Below, in pieces: positions 10,526-23,809 of a stretch of 64,000 nt of DNA. This DNA is from Deltaproteobacteria bacterium (GTDB taxonomy: Bacteria > Desulfobacterota > DSM-4660 > Desulfatiglandales > HGW-15): NCBI GenBank assembly GCA_019310485.1, contig JAFDEF010000005.1, positions 38,583-102,582 of the forward strand, read 5' to 3'. The position numbers and the translations under genes are program-made. The first letter of the stretch is position 1. Every line of letters starts with the position of its first letter. The notes beneath the pieces were generated by a model that was given only the letters and a program-made list of their open reading frames with translations, made no database searches and was not told the DNA's origin.

Positions 10526-10557
10526 TTTCTCGGCCTTTCCCCTTTGCGGCGCCTGAC

Positions 10558-11508
10558 TTAGGGCAAGCTCCCTGGGCCTTTTTCCTCCAGGGATAGATCA
10601 ATCAATTTATCCAGAAGCTTAGAAAACGGGATGCCCGCAGCGCGCGCTGCAAGCGGCACAAGGCTTGTTTCAGTCATTCCGGGCAGGGTATTTGTCTCCA
10701 AGACATAAATCTTTTTACCCTCCAAAATCATGTCGGTCCTGCTCCATACCCTGCATTTTAAAACCTCATGCGCCCTCCTTGCACAGGATTGTGCTTTTAA
10801 TGCCTCTGTTTCCGTCAAGGGGGCGGGGCATATTTCTTTGGTGGCACCCGGCCTGTACTTGGCCTCGTAGTCAAAGAAACTATACTCAGGGTTCGGCACA
10901 ATCTCCACAACAGGTAGCGCCTCGGTTGCACGATTTCCTAGAATGCAGCATGTAAGTTCACGACCCTTAATATACCTTTCCACCATGACTTCCTCGCCAT
11001 AGCTAAAGGCCTTCTCTATCCCTGCTTCAAGCTCTTCATGAGAATGACAAATTGAAGCACCAAGACTTGAGCCCTCGGCCACAGGCTTCACAACCGTTAA
11101 AGGACCCAGTGCCCCGAGAATTCTTGCCACTGAAAAATCCCCGCCACGTCTTACGACCACGTCCTCGACTACGGATAGCCCGGCATTTCTGTATCGTTCC
11201 TTGGCAATCTTCTTGTTAAAGGACATGGCGCTGGCCAAAACGCCTGAGCCCACGTAGGGTATATCCAGGATATCCAGAAAACCCTGCATAGAGCCATCCT
11301 CTCCGAGCTTACCATGCAAGAGCACAAAAGCTAGATCGATTTGCTCTCGGTCCCTGACCAGAGTCTCAAGATCATCCCTTGGATCATACCGGCTTACTTC
11401 ATACTTGCTTTTGTCAAGGGCATCAAAAACGGCATCTCCGCTTTTAAGCGATACCTCTCTTTCTCCAGACCATCCTCCCGCAAGCAGTGCAACTCTTAGC
11501 TTCGCCAT
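10558..11508 (-). CDS. ddl: D-alanine--D-alanine ligase
   Basis: AGGWSGEREVSLKSG, LLHGKLGEDGSMQGFLDILDIPYVGSGV, YVLETNTLPGMTETSL. Confidence 0.94.
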   Translation of the reverse strand: MAKLRVALLAGGWSGEREVSLKSGDAVFDALDKSKYEVSRYDPRDDLETLVRDREQIDLAFVLLHGKLGEDGSMQGFLDILDIPYVGSGVLASAMSFNKKIAKERYRNAGLSVVEDVVVRRGGDFSVARILGALGPLTVVKPVAEGSSLGASICHSHEELEAGIEKAFSYGEEVMVERYIKGRELTCCILGNRATEALPVVEIVPNPEYSFFDYEAKYRPGATKEICPAPLTETEALKAQSCARRAHEVLKCRVWSRTDMILEGKKIYVLETNTLPGMTETSLVPLAARAAGIPFSKLLDKLIDLSLEEKGPGSLP

Positions 11509-12194
11509 TCCCTATGCCTGCCCCATAAATTTCAGCGTTAAGACATAATCCCTTGATATTACTAAGGAATAAAGTTAGGGGCTTGTTTCCCCCCAACCGT
11601 ACCCCGTCACAGAACTAGATAAGCTTCCTGAGTGGTAAAAAAACAAATAATTTTTTTATGAAAATTTTTCTAAGATTATCAAAAAATCTTGCACCTCCAT
11701 AGCGTATTGAGAAGATCAATACAACCCAAAAAATTGTAGCCTGAGCGACCTACCTGCATCTCAGGAAACATGCAAGATTCTTTCCGAAACCAACCCGTTA
11801 AAAGACTCCACTCAGCAGCTCAGAAAAAATCAAATGAAAAAGAATGAAAATCGCCAAAATTGAGCTTAAGAGCGAGAAAATCGAAGATTGCATCCTGTTG
11901 ATATTTTTTTGCACCATGCAAAAACACCTGATAAGCATTTGATATCGTTGATTACTCAGAAATCTGGATATCATCCCTGTTCCCGATATCTTATCATGTT
12001 CAGAAAACATATTCTTGTTGTTTCAATGACTTATTCTTTGTCAAGACTCACGGGGCGGCTAAGTGTTTCCTGGCTCTGATCCTCTTTGACAGAGCTATTT
12101 CTTTTCTTGTAATAGAACCCGCTAAAGGTAGCTCCGATCTAATCATAATGACTCACCATAGATAATAGCGCATTTCTCTGTTACGAGGCGGAAA

Positions 12195-13541
12195 ATGACC
12201 ACCCTTTGGGAAGCTGTAAAGGAGCAAATCAAAACCAAGCTACCAAAGAATAGCTTCTCCTTGTGGATCGAACCGGTCACCTTTCTGGAAGAAAAGCACA
12301 ATAGTATTGTTCTTGGCTGCCCAAATAAGTTTTCCATGAAATGGATCACGGAAAACTATATGGCCCTCATAGAAAAAGAGCTCCGAAAAGTTGGGGAAAA
12401 TCAGTTTAAAATTGCCCTCAGGGTGAGCCCTCCCGCAAAAGCCTCCTTTCCGACGTTTGAGGCAGAGTCAAGGCAACTCCTCCTCCCCAACATACCCCGA
12501 CCTCCAAAGAGGGGGCTCAATGTCCTTAACCATGACTTTACCTTTGAGCGCTTTGTTGTGGGAAAATGCAATGAATTCGCATATTCAGCGTCAAGAGCCA
12601 TGGCATTTGAGCCAAACCCCAGCTATCCCTGCCTCTTTATCCTGGCAAATACCGGACTTGGTAAAAGCCACCTTTCTCAGGCAACCGGACACGCTATTTT
12701 GAAAAGCGACCCTCGCCTAAGGGTCTATTACATCACCGCAGAAGACTTTGTAAATGAAATGATCTTCGCTCTTAGAAATCACAAAATTGATGAATTCAAG
12801 AATAAGTATAGAAGATCATGCGATGTTCTGCTCCTCGAAGAAGTCCACTTCCTTGGCGGAAAGGAAAAAACCCAGCTCGAACTTGGCTACACCCTGGACT
12901 CTCTCATAAACGATCACAAGAAGGTTATTTTCACAAGCTCCTTGCTCCCAAAAGACATCCCAAATCTCAAGAAAGAGCTTGCATCGCGGCTTACTTCAGG
13001 TATTATCACCACCTTGCAAAAACCCGATTATGAAACCAGGGTGAGAATTCTTGAACAGAAATCCCGTGAACAAAGCCTCAACTTACCAGAAGAAATCCTC
13101 CACTTGCTCGCTAAGAATCTTCAGGCAGATATACGCCAGATGGAAAGTGCCCTCAGGTGCCTGAAGGCTAAGTCCGAGCTGATGAAAGTCAAAATTGACC
13201 TGGATCTTGCCAGAGAGGTGCTTAAGTGCCATGTGCCACTGGAAAAGCCCACCACCATAAAGGACGTTGAAAAACTCGTGTGCCAGTATTTCAAAGTCGA
13301 CCCTGAAAGTCTTCGCTCAAAATCTAGGAAAAAAATACACGCTTACCCCAGGAATGTGTATGCATACCTGTGTCGGAAACATACCGACAAGACCTTGGAA
13401 GAAATCGGAAAATCTCTCAATAGAAACCACTCCACAGTGCTTTATGGGCTTGAAGTCATAGAACGCAAGATCAAAACGGATGGCAGAATCAAGAAAGAAG
13501 TTGAGTTCTTAGATCAAAAGCTGAAAAAAATGAGAAAATGA
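12195..13541 (+). CDS. dnaA: DnaA-family chromosomal replication initiator paralogue 1, divergent
   Basis: Walker A ANTGLGKSHLSQ, Walker B-like DVLLLEEVHFLGGKEKTQ, domain IV SRKKIHAYPRNVYAYLCRKHTDKTLEEIGKSLNRNHSTVLYG. Confidence 0.85.
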   Translation: MTTLWEAVKEQIKTKLPKNSFSLWIEPVTFLEEKHNSIVLGCPNKFSMKWITENYMALIEKELRKVGENQFKIALRVSPPAKASFPTFEAESRQLLLPNIPRPPKRGLNVLNHDFTFERFVVGKCNEFAYSASRAMAFEPNPSYPCLFILANTGLGKSHLSQATGHAILKSDPRLRVYYITAEDFVNEMIFALRNHKIDEFKNKYRRSCDVLLLEEVHFLGGKEKTQLELGYTLDSLINDHKKVIFTSSLLPKDIPNLKKELASRLTSGIITTLQKPDYETRVRILEQKSREQSLNLPEEILHLLAKNLQADIRQMESALRCLKAKSELMKVKIDLDLAREVLKCHVPLEKPTTIKDVEKLVCQYFKVDPESLRSKSRKKIHAYPRNVYAYLCRKHTDKTLEEIGKSLNRNHSTVLYGLEVIERKIKTDGRIKKEVEFLDQKLKKMRK

Positions 13542-13795
13542 AGGATCGAAGGCCCTTCCCTTTCAGAAATTTTGCCCTGTGGTTGTTGCTTGCTTGCTGG
13601 ACTGTTCTCAGTGCTTACCTCATTTTCATCGGCTGTATCTCATTATGGGTTGGGTTCGATCATACTCACCAAGATGGCTCTTGGCTTCCCCTGCTAGCTG
13701 GTGGCCTTATAGTCGCGGCCACCGGGTGGGTGTTCTTCCGCTTTTCCAAGTTGATACTCAACCAGACCAGGCGCTCAAAAAGGCTAGGTCCATAG
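13538..13795 (+). CDS. Small two-TM hypothetical membrane protein
   Basis: Overlaps the dnaA paralogue 1 stop; two hydrophobic segments. Confidence 0.5.
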   Translation: MKDRRPFPFRNFALWLLLACWTVLSAYLIFIGCISLWVGFDHTHQDGSWLPLLAGGLIVAATGWVFFRFSKLILNQTRRSKRLGP

Positions 13796-13850
13796 CCTTT
13801 GCCGATGAATAACAGAAAAAAGAATAATCAAGACGAGGAAAAGCCGATTT

Positions 13851-14048
13851 CTACTCTCGGCCCTTGTCCTTAGGGCCCTCAGCGTAAAATGAAACCAAGT
13901 ATTCCTCTTCCATTGGTGATAGATTGAATCTGAGCGCTGCATCCTGGATCAGCTCTTTTATCGGTTTTTTCTCATTTTCAAGTCGTTCCGCAGAAATCCA
14001 TTTTACCGCCTGCCTGATCTTCTCCCCTTTTGGTTGAATCGTTGCCAT
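13851..14048 (-). CDS. Conserved-looking small hypothetical protein, 65 aa
   Basis: Compact charged ORF in an otherwise unassigned gap; no clear family recognised. Confidence 0.5.
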   Translation of the reverse strand: MATIQPKGEKIRQAVKWISAERLENEKKPIKELIQDAALRFNLSPMEEEYLVSFYAEGPKDKGRE

Positions 14049-14298
14049 TAATCTAACCTCACTTGTCTATCAGTGTAGTGCCAATCGCCAGTTAACCAAA
14101 AATAATACCGAGAGCAATTATAAAGGCGCCGAGTTACAAATAATTGTTTGGAAAATTTAATTGCCCCACCTTAAAGCTTTGAGTATAGTTTAATTGTTCG
14201 GGGATCCAGGTTCAAGACTGAAGAGTGAAGTATTTCTAATCAGGAACCCAAAGCTGCTTACCTTCGAGTGGGCGCAAATAAGGGAAAATTGTACTTGT

Positions 14299-15408
14299 AT
14301 GAAGGCAATACCAGTAAAATTTTTTGTAGTCACCGTTTTGCTCCTTGGGCTGCCCTTACTGGGCCCTTCTCTCACCCGGAAACCCCTTGGCCACTATTTT
14401 GAATTCCCACCGCGCTCAGTTTACATCCAACATGCCCCTTTCTCCTGGGTTGCCTTTTGCGCCTACACCGTATTTGTCCTGGGAGTGACGATCCCTTTCA
14501 TCATCCGCTCCTTCCGGCGCCACACGCAAATGGATTCGTGCCCTCGCCAGCGCTTTCCTTTTCCCTGGTGGGGGTACCTTGGCATTTCTTTTGGCGTTAT
14601 CGCCTGGGTGCTTGCCTGGACCCGTTTCTCCTGGTTTGAAAAGCTTCAACCACACACCTTTACACCCCTCTGGATAGCCTACATCGTCACCATAAATGCC
14701 CTGTCGTATCAGAGAACCGGCCGCTGCATGCTGATTGATCATACGAGCAAATTTCTCGTTCTTTTTCCCGTGAGCGCTCTTTTCTGGTGGTTTTTCGAAT
14801 ACCTCAATCGGTTCGTTCAAAACTGGCAATACATGGGACCTGATTTTGGCCCCGAGGGGTATTTTTGCTTTGCCACCATGTCTTTTTCCACGGTCCTTCC
14901 CGCAGTATCAGGAACGCGCCAGTGGCTCATGAGCTTTGCCTGGTTCCAGGACACATATAGCAATTTCGCGCCTTTTTCGCCTACTCAGCCAAAAGCACTT
15001 GCATTCGCGGTTCTCGCTCTTGCGTGCACCGGCCTTGCCTGTATAGGCATTTTGCCCAATCTGCTCTTTCCTCTTTTGTGGATCTCGCCCCTGCTCCTTC
15101 TTGTCTGTATTCAGGCTTGTTTGGGGGAGCGCACCATTTTTTCGAGCATCAGCCATGGGGACTGGCACCCGGTGCTCGTGGCTTCCCTCTCTGCCCTCAT
15201 TTGCGGACTTTTCTGGGAAATGTGGAACTACTACAGCCTTGCAAAATGGATCTATCACGTACCCTACGTGGGGAGATTCAAAGTTTTTGAAATGCCCGCT
15301 CTTGGTTATGCTGGCTATCTTCCTTTTGGGCTGGAATGTGCGGTCATAGTGGATATGATTCTCTGTGCCCCTGTTTCCGCCGCACCGCTAAGCCGCAAAA
15401 TCCACTAG
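14299..15408 (+). CDS. Hypothetical multi-TM membrane protein
   Basis: Long ORF with many hydrophobic segments and a distinctive WEMWNYYSLAKWIYHVPYVG...LGYAGYLPFGLE C-terminus; ORF open from 14194, ATG at 14299 gives a plausible signal/TM start. Confidence 0.65.
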   Translation: MKAIPVKFFVVTVLLLGLPLLGPSLTRKPLGHYFEFPPRSVYIQHAPFSWVAFCAYTVFVLGVTIPFIIRSFRRHTQMDSCPRQRFPFPWWGYLGISFGVIAWVLAWTRFSWFEKLQPHTFTPLWIAYIVTINALSYQRTGRCMLIDHTSKFLVLFPVSALFWWFFEYLNRFVQNWQYMGPDFGPEGYFCFATMSFSTVLPAVSGTRQWLMSFAWFQDTYSNFAPFSPTQPKALAFAVLALACTGLACIGILPNLLFPLLWISPLLLLVCIQACLGERTIFSSISHGDWHPVLVASLSALICGLFWEMWNYYSLAKWIYHVPYVGRFKVFEMPALGYAGYLPFGLECAVIVDMILCAPVSAAPLSRKIH

Positions 15409-16268
15409 CGAGTCTTTGCCAGCCTTATTGAGACATCTGCGCTCACTATTTTTTTCTCTTTCCCTTCAGAATCGACAATCACCAGCGCACCGTCCAAATC
15501 AATCTTTTGCGCCCTAGCCTGGATCCTCTGCCCCTTAGAGGATACAATCACATCTTTTCCGAGGATCATGGAGCGCTCATTCCATGTTCTGTAAAAGGAA
15601 TCAATTTCACCCGACTTAACATTGCCGTAAGATTTTTCAAAACTCTTCAAAAGCTGGATCAAAAGAGCGGTCCTGTCCACTCGCATCCCTGTTTCCACCA
15701 AGATGCTGGTGGCCGGAGGCGCAATACCCCATATCTCTCCCGGCTCCCAGTTGACATTAAGGCCCAGTCCTAATACCCCGTATTCGATCCCCTCTGACTG
15801 AAGCGAAAATTCCGTCAATATGCCTGCCAGCTTTCGCTCTCCAACGTAGAGGTCATTTGGCCACTTGATCATGGAACGCAGGCCGGTGAGTTCTTCAATG
15901 GCCTGGCCGGCAGAAACGGCAAGCACCATGGTCAGCACGAAAGCCTGTCTTGCCGGAATAGGAGGCCGCAGGAGCACTGAAAAAAGCAGGTTTACATATC
16001 CCGGGGAATGCCAGCTTCTACCCCTTCTTCCTCTGCCTTTCTTCTGCTTTTCGGCAATGACGAGCGTCCCCTCTGGGGCTCCCTGCGCTCCCAGAGTTTT
16101 TGCCAGCGTATTAGTTGAATCGATTTCTGGACGGTAGACTATGTTCCTCGCGAATATGCAATCGGCCAACTCTTCTCTCAAAACCGAGACATTAATGCGA
16201 TCCCGGTGTGTAGACGATTTGCGCTTATTTAGCTCCGAGGCTTGTCTTCTTCCCTCTCCGTCTGACAC
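15405..16268 (-). CDS. birA: Biotin--[acetyl-CoA-carboxylase] ligase BirA
   Basis: EIDSTNTLAKTLG, GRGRRGRSWHSP, IKWPNDLYVGERKLAGIL. Confidence 0.92.
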   Translation of the reverse strand: MSDGEGRRQASELNKRKSSTHRDRINVSVLREELADCIFARNIVYRPEIDSTNTLAKTLGAQGAPEGTLVIAEKQKKGRGRRGRSWHSPGYVNLLFSVLLRPPIPARQAFVLTMVLAVSAGQAIEELTGLRSMIKWPNDLYVGERKLAGILTEFSLQSEGIEYGVLGLGLNVNWEPGEIWGIAPPATSILVETGMRVDRTALLIQLLKSFEKSYGNVKSGEIDSFYRTWNERSMILGKDVIVSSKGQRIQARAQKIDLDGALVIVDSEGKEKKIVSADVSIRLAKTR

Positions 16269-16429
16269 AAAATAGGCTCCTTTGCTTCATCATTGGTAAC
16301 TACTCATGTAGATAGAGTGAAGGTTTACCTGCTGATCTCATGGCGGGTAGAAGGCTGAAGGGAAAGGGTAGCTGCCTTGGTTTCCTCATTAAGAATACTT
16401 CAGTCTTAAACCTAAATACCTGGGTACCA

Positions 16430-17449
16430 TTAGTCGAGCTCGGCCTTCAGGTCCCTGGTCATAACATCCCTAAGCGCTTCTCGGGGATCCTTACTCCTAT
16501 ATAACACTTCATAGACTTGGGATGTAATAGGCAGCTCAACCCCCATCTTCTCCCCCAACTGAATAGCTGAAGCACAGGTCTTCACGCCCTCTGCCACTGT
16601 CTTCATCCCAGCCACTATCTCCTCAAGGTCCATGCCCTGGGCAATTTTGAGGCCGACCGTTCTATTTCTGCTGAGGTCCCCTGTACAGGTCAGAACCAGG
16701 TCACCAAGTCCAGCCAGGCCCGCAAAGGTTAAAGGATTCGCACCCATTGATACACCCAGCCTTGCGATTTCAGCCAGCCCTCTAGTGATCAACGCTGCTC
16801 TGGCATTGTGACCAAAGCTCAGACCGTCCGCCACTCCCGCCGCTATGGCAATCACGTTCTTCAAGGCCCCGCAAAGTTCAACCCCCATAAGGTCGTTGGT
16901 TGTGTAAACCCTAAAGAATTCAGTGTAAAAGGTATGCTGAATCCTTTCCGCCTGCTTCACGTCTTTACACGCTATTGTGACGGCAGTAGGCCGTTTCATG
17001 GATACCTCTTTGGCAAAGCTCGGACCTGCCAGGCATGCCAGCCGGCCTTCACTGCAAGCGGGAAGGACGCTCCTGATCACCTGTGACATGGTCATCAGGG
17101 TTTCGTTTTCGATACCCTTTGTTGCCGTAACGATTGGGGCACCCTTAGGTAGGTGGCTTTTCAGTTCCATGAATACATCGCGGAAAACGTGAGATGGGAC
17201 AACCATCAACACGAGGTCTTTGCCTCTCAGTGCTTCCCGAAAAGTCCTTACGGGCTCAAGTTGGGGGTGGAGCCTGGTTTCTGGAAGGAAGGTCTCATTT
17301 ACTCCCTTTTCTTTTATCTGGTTAAAGACCTCTTCTTCTCTCACCCACAGGGAGACCCGGTAACCCTTCTCAACAAGAAGGTTAGCCAACGTGGTACCCC
17401 ATGCTCCCGCCCCTATCACCCCGATACTGCTAATTTGCGTCCCTTCCAT
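16430..17449 (-). CDS. gpsA: NAD(P)H-dependent glycerol-3-phosphate dehydrogenase
   Basis: GVIGAGAWGTTLANLL, ATKGIE, AGPSFAKEV, ELCGALKNVIAIAAG. Confidence 0.95.
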   Translation of the reverse strand: MEGTQISSIGVIGAGAWGTTLANLLVEKGYRVSLWVREEEVFNQIKEKGVNETFLPETRLHPQLEPVRTFREALRGKDLVLMVVPSHVFRDVFMELKSHLPKGAPIVTATKGIENETLMTMSQVIRSVLPACSEGRLACLAGPSFAKEVSMKRPTAVTIACKDVKQAERIQHTFYTEFFRVYTTNDLMGVELCGALKNVIAIAAGVADGLSFGHNARAALITRGLAEIARLGVSMGANPLTFAGLAGLGDLVLTCTGDLSRNRTVGLKIAQGMDLEEIVAGMKTVAEGVKTCASAIQLGEKMGVELPITSQVYEVLYRSKDPREALRDVMTRDLKAELD

Positions 17450-17459
17450 CTACCTCCCA

Positions 17460-19883
17460 CTAGTCCTCCATAACCTTGGCTACAGCAACGACTTTCTCGC
17501 CCTCTCCAAGGTCAATCAGTTTCACTCCCTGGGTATTGCGTCCGATGGTTGATATATCTGAAACTTTCAAACGAATTATCTTTCCCTGGCCCGTAATAAT
17601 CATGACTTGATCTTGATCCATAACCTGATGAGCACAGACAACCGGTCCGTTGCGCTCGGTTGTCCTTATTGTTAAAATGCCTTTTCCTCCCCGTCCCTGC
17701 ACACGGTATTCTTCTGTCTTAGTCCGCTTGCCATAACCGTTTTCCGTTACGGTTAAAATGGTTGCCCCTCGTTCCGCAAGTGCTTCCATGCCGACAACCT
17801 CATCTTCCTGATCAATCCTGATTCCGATATTACCTGCTGCAACACGTCCCATAGGACGTATTTCTGATTCGTGGAAACGAATTGATTTCCCTCCCCTTGT
17901 GGCGAGAAAAATATCTTGACTACCGTCTGTGACTCTCGCTCCTATTACCTCATCCCTGTCATTAATCTTAATGGCAATGATGCCCCCCGCTCTAGGATGA
18001 CTATAAGCTGAAAGGGGGGTCTTTTTCACCAAGCCCCTCTTTGTTCCTAGCACAACATAACTTCCTTCGGTAAACTCCCTCACCGGCAGTATCGTCGCTA
18101 TATGCTCCCCCTTTTCAAGATTCAGCAGGTTTACTATGGCTTTACCCCTGGACATGCGGCCGGCTTCAGGAATCTCGTGGACTTTTTTCCAGTGTACCTT
18201 TCCTTTGTTAGTAAAGAAAAGGAGTGAGTCATGGGATGAGGCCACAAAAAGAAGTTCCACAAAATCTTCTTCCTTGGGCCTGACTCCTGTAAGCCCTTTA
18301 CCCCCTCTGCGCTGCGCTCTGTAAAGACTGATTGGATTTCTCTTTATGTACCCTGTATGGCTGATCGTCACTACCATGTCCTCGTCGGCGATTAGGTCTT
18401 CAACATCAATCTCACCGGCATCCTGGAGGATCTCCGTTCTGCGCTCATCGCCAAATCTTCGCTTGACTTCCTGCATTTCCTCTTTGATTATTTGAAGCAC
18501 CATAGCAGGACTTTCAAGGATGGCCTTATACCGGGAAATGTTCTTTATCAAATCCTCGTACTCCGTATTCACCTTTCCCCGTTCAAGACCGGTAAGACGT
18601 TGAAGCCTCATGTCCAGAATTGCCTGGGCCTGCCTATCACTAAATGAGAACTCTGTTATAAGGCGGGACTTTGCTTCTTTGGGATCTGTTGAGGAGCGAA
18701 TGAGCTCAATGATCTCATCAAGCAGGTCAAGCGCCTTTTTCAATCCCTCCAGAATGTGCGCCCTCTCCTCCGCTTGCTTGAGCTCGTAGAGCGTCCTCCT
18801 TACGATAATCTCGCGGCGATGCTCAATGAACTTTTCAAGTATTTCCTTGAGATTCAGCACCTGGGGCTGGCCCTTTACTATTGCCAAGAGGATGATCCCG
18901 AAAGAAACCTCCATTTGCGTAAACTTGTAGAGACGATTCAGAATGACAAGCCCGTTGGCGTCTCTGCGCACGTCTATGGCGATTCTCATGCCGTCGCGGT
19001 CAGACTCGTCCCTTATGTCTGTTATCCCTTCGACTTTCCTATCTTTCACAAGCTCTGCAATTTTTTCCAAAAGCTTTGCCTTATTCACCTGATAGGGAAT
19101 CTCAGAAATTACGATCCTTTCCCTGTTGTGGGCAAGCTTTTCAACAAATGCCCTTGCCCTGACTTTTATAACGCCCCTGCCTGTTTTGTACGCATCCTCT
19201 ATCCCCTTACTGGCAAGGATAAATCCAGCTGTAGGGAAATCAGGCCCGGGGATAATCTTCATCAGATCATCAATGCTAATTTCGGGGTTATCCACCATTT
19301 TCTCAATAGCTTCTGCAACCTCTGAGAGGTTGTGGGGAGGAATGTTTGTTGCCATACCGACCGCAATCCCGGATGAACCGTTAATAAGTAGATTGGGGAT
19401 GGATGTCGGGAGGATGACCGGCTCCTTCAACGAACCGTCATAATTGGGCATGAAGTCTACTGTTTCTTTTTCAATGTCGGTGAGGAAATCCTGAGCAAGT
19501 TCCGTCATCCTGACTTCGGTATAACGCATAGCCGCCGGAGGGTCTCCATCCACTGATCCAAAATTCCCCTGACCATCTACAAGGGCATACCTCATGGAAA
19601 AATCCTGTGCCATGCGAACAATCGTATCGTAAACAGCGGCATCTCCGTGCGGATGGTACTTGCCTATAACGTCCCCGACAACTCTGGCGGACTTTTTAAA
19701 CGGCCTATTAAAGTAGTTCTTCATTTCATACATAGCGTATAAAACACGCCGGTGCACCGGCTTCAGACCGTCTCTTATGTCAGGCAACGCTCTGCCCACT
19801 ATGACGCTCATTGAGTATTCGAGATAAGATTTCCTCATCTCGTCTTCAATATTGACACTCTCAGGGATTACATTGGTAACCAT
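17460..19883 (-). CDS. gyrA: DNA gyrase subunit A
   Basis: [34 protein letters not shown]-terminal beta-pinwheel repeats; 807 aa. Confidence 0.97.
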   Translation of the reverse strand: MVTNVIPESVNIEDEMRKSYLEYSMSVIVGRALPDIRDGLKPVHRRVLYAMYEMKNYFNRPFKKSARVVGDVIGKYHPHGDAAVYDTIVRMAQDFSMRYALVDGQGNFGSVDGDPPAAMRYTEVRMTELAQDFLTDIEKETVDFMPNYDGSLKEPVILPTSIPNLLINGSSGIAVGMATNIPPHNLSEVAEAIEKMVDNPEISIDDLMKIIPGPDFPTAGFILASKGIEDAYKTGRGVIKVRARAFVEKLAHNRERIVISEIPYQVNKAKLLEKIAELVKDRKVEGITDIRDESDRDGMRIAIDVRRDANGLVILNRLYKFTQMEVSFGIILLAIVKGQPQVLNLKEILEKFIEHRREIIVRRTLYELKQAEERAHILEGLKKALDLLDEIIELIRSSTDPKEAKSRLITEFSFSDRQAQAILDMRLQRLTGLERGKVNTEYEDLIKNISRYKAILESPAMVLQIIKEEMQEVKRRFGDERRTEILQDAGEIDVEDLIADEDMVVTISHTGYIKRNPISLYRAQRRGGKGLTGVRPKEEDFVELLFVASSHDSLLFFTNKGKVHWKKVHEIPEAGRMSRGKAIVNLLNLEKGEHIATILPVREFTEGSYVVLGTKRGLVKKTPLSAYSHPRAGGIIAIKINDRDEVIGARVTDGSQDIFLATRGGKSIRFHESEIRPMGRVAAGNIGIRIDQEDEVVGMEALAERGATILTVTENGYGKRTKTEEYRVQGRGGKGILTIRTTERNGPVVCAHQVMDQDQVMIITGQGKIIRLKVSDISTIGRNTQGVKLIDLGEGEKVVAVAKVMED

Positions 19884-20088
19884 TCTGCTTCTCCACTAAC
19901 AAAATCTATGCTGTGTCGCTTCACCTTCTCATACCTGGCGATGTTGTATGATCGTTCAAAGCGAAGGCTCATTTAAGGGTAGGTTCTGCAGCATATAAAA
20001 GGTAGTGCCTTGGGTGGGAGTATCTTCCAATTCAGCCCCAACCCCGTCTTGAGGCATGGCGTTTGGCTGGAAACCTCGCTGAAATGGC

Positions 20089-23620
<3,532 letters not shown>

Positions 23621-23809
23621 ATCATAGTATACAATAAGAAGCAGTAAGTTGTTTAGAACTATTATAACTTATTATGATTACAGTAAAAATTTTCTTATCT
23701 CTAATGTTCAATATTTTGGTTTTAAACTACATTTTTACCTTATTGCAGCACCTCTAGGACTCATTGAAGTGCAATTTGTTGAATTTTCCCGGAACAGAGG
23801 TCCAAGCGA

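Noticed and set aside
11520-12190. Canonical DnaA boxes (TTATCCACA)
   Set aside because: None found by eye in this region or in the dnaA-dnaN gap; oriC assignment left as a hypothesis.
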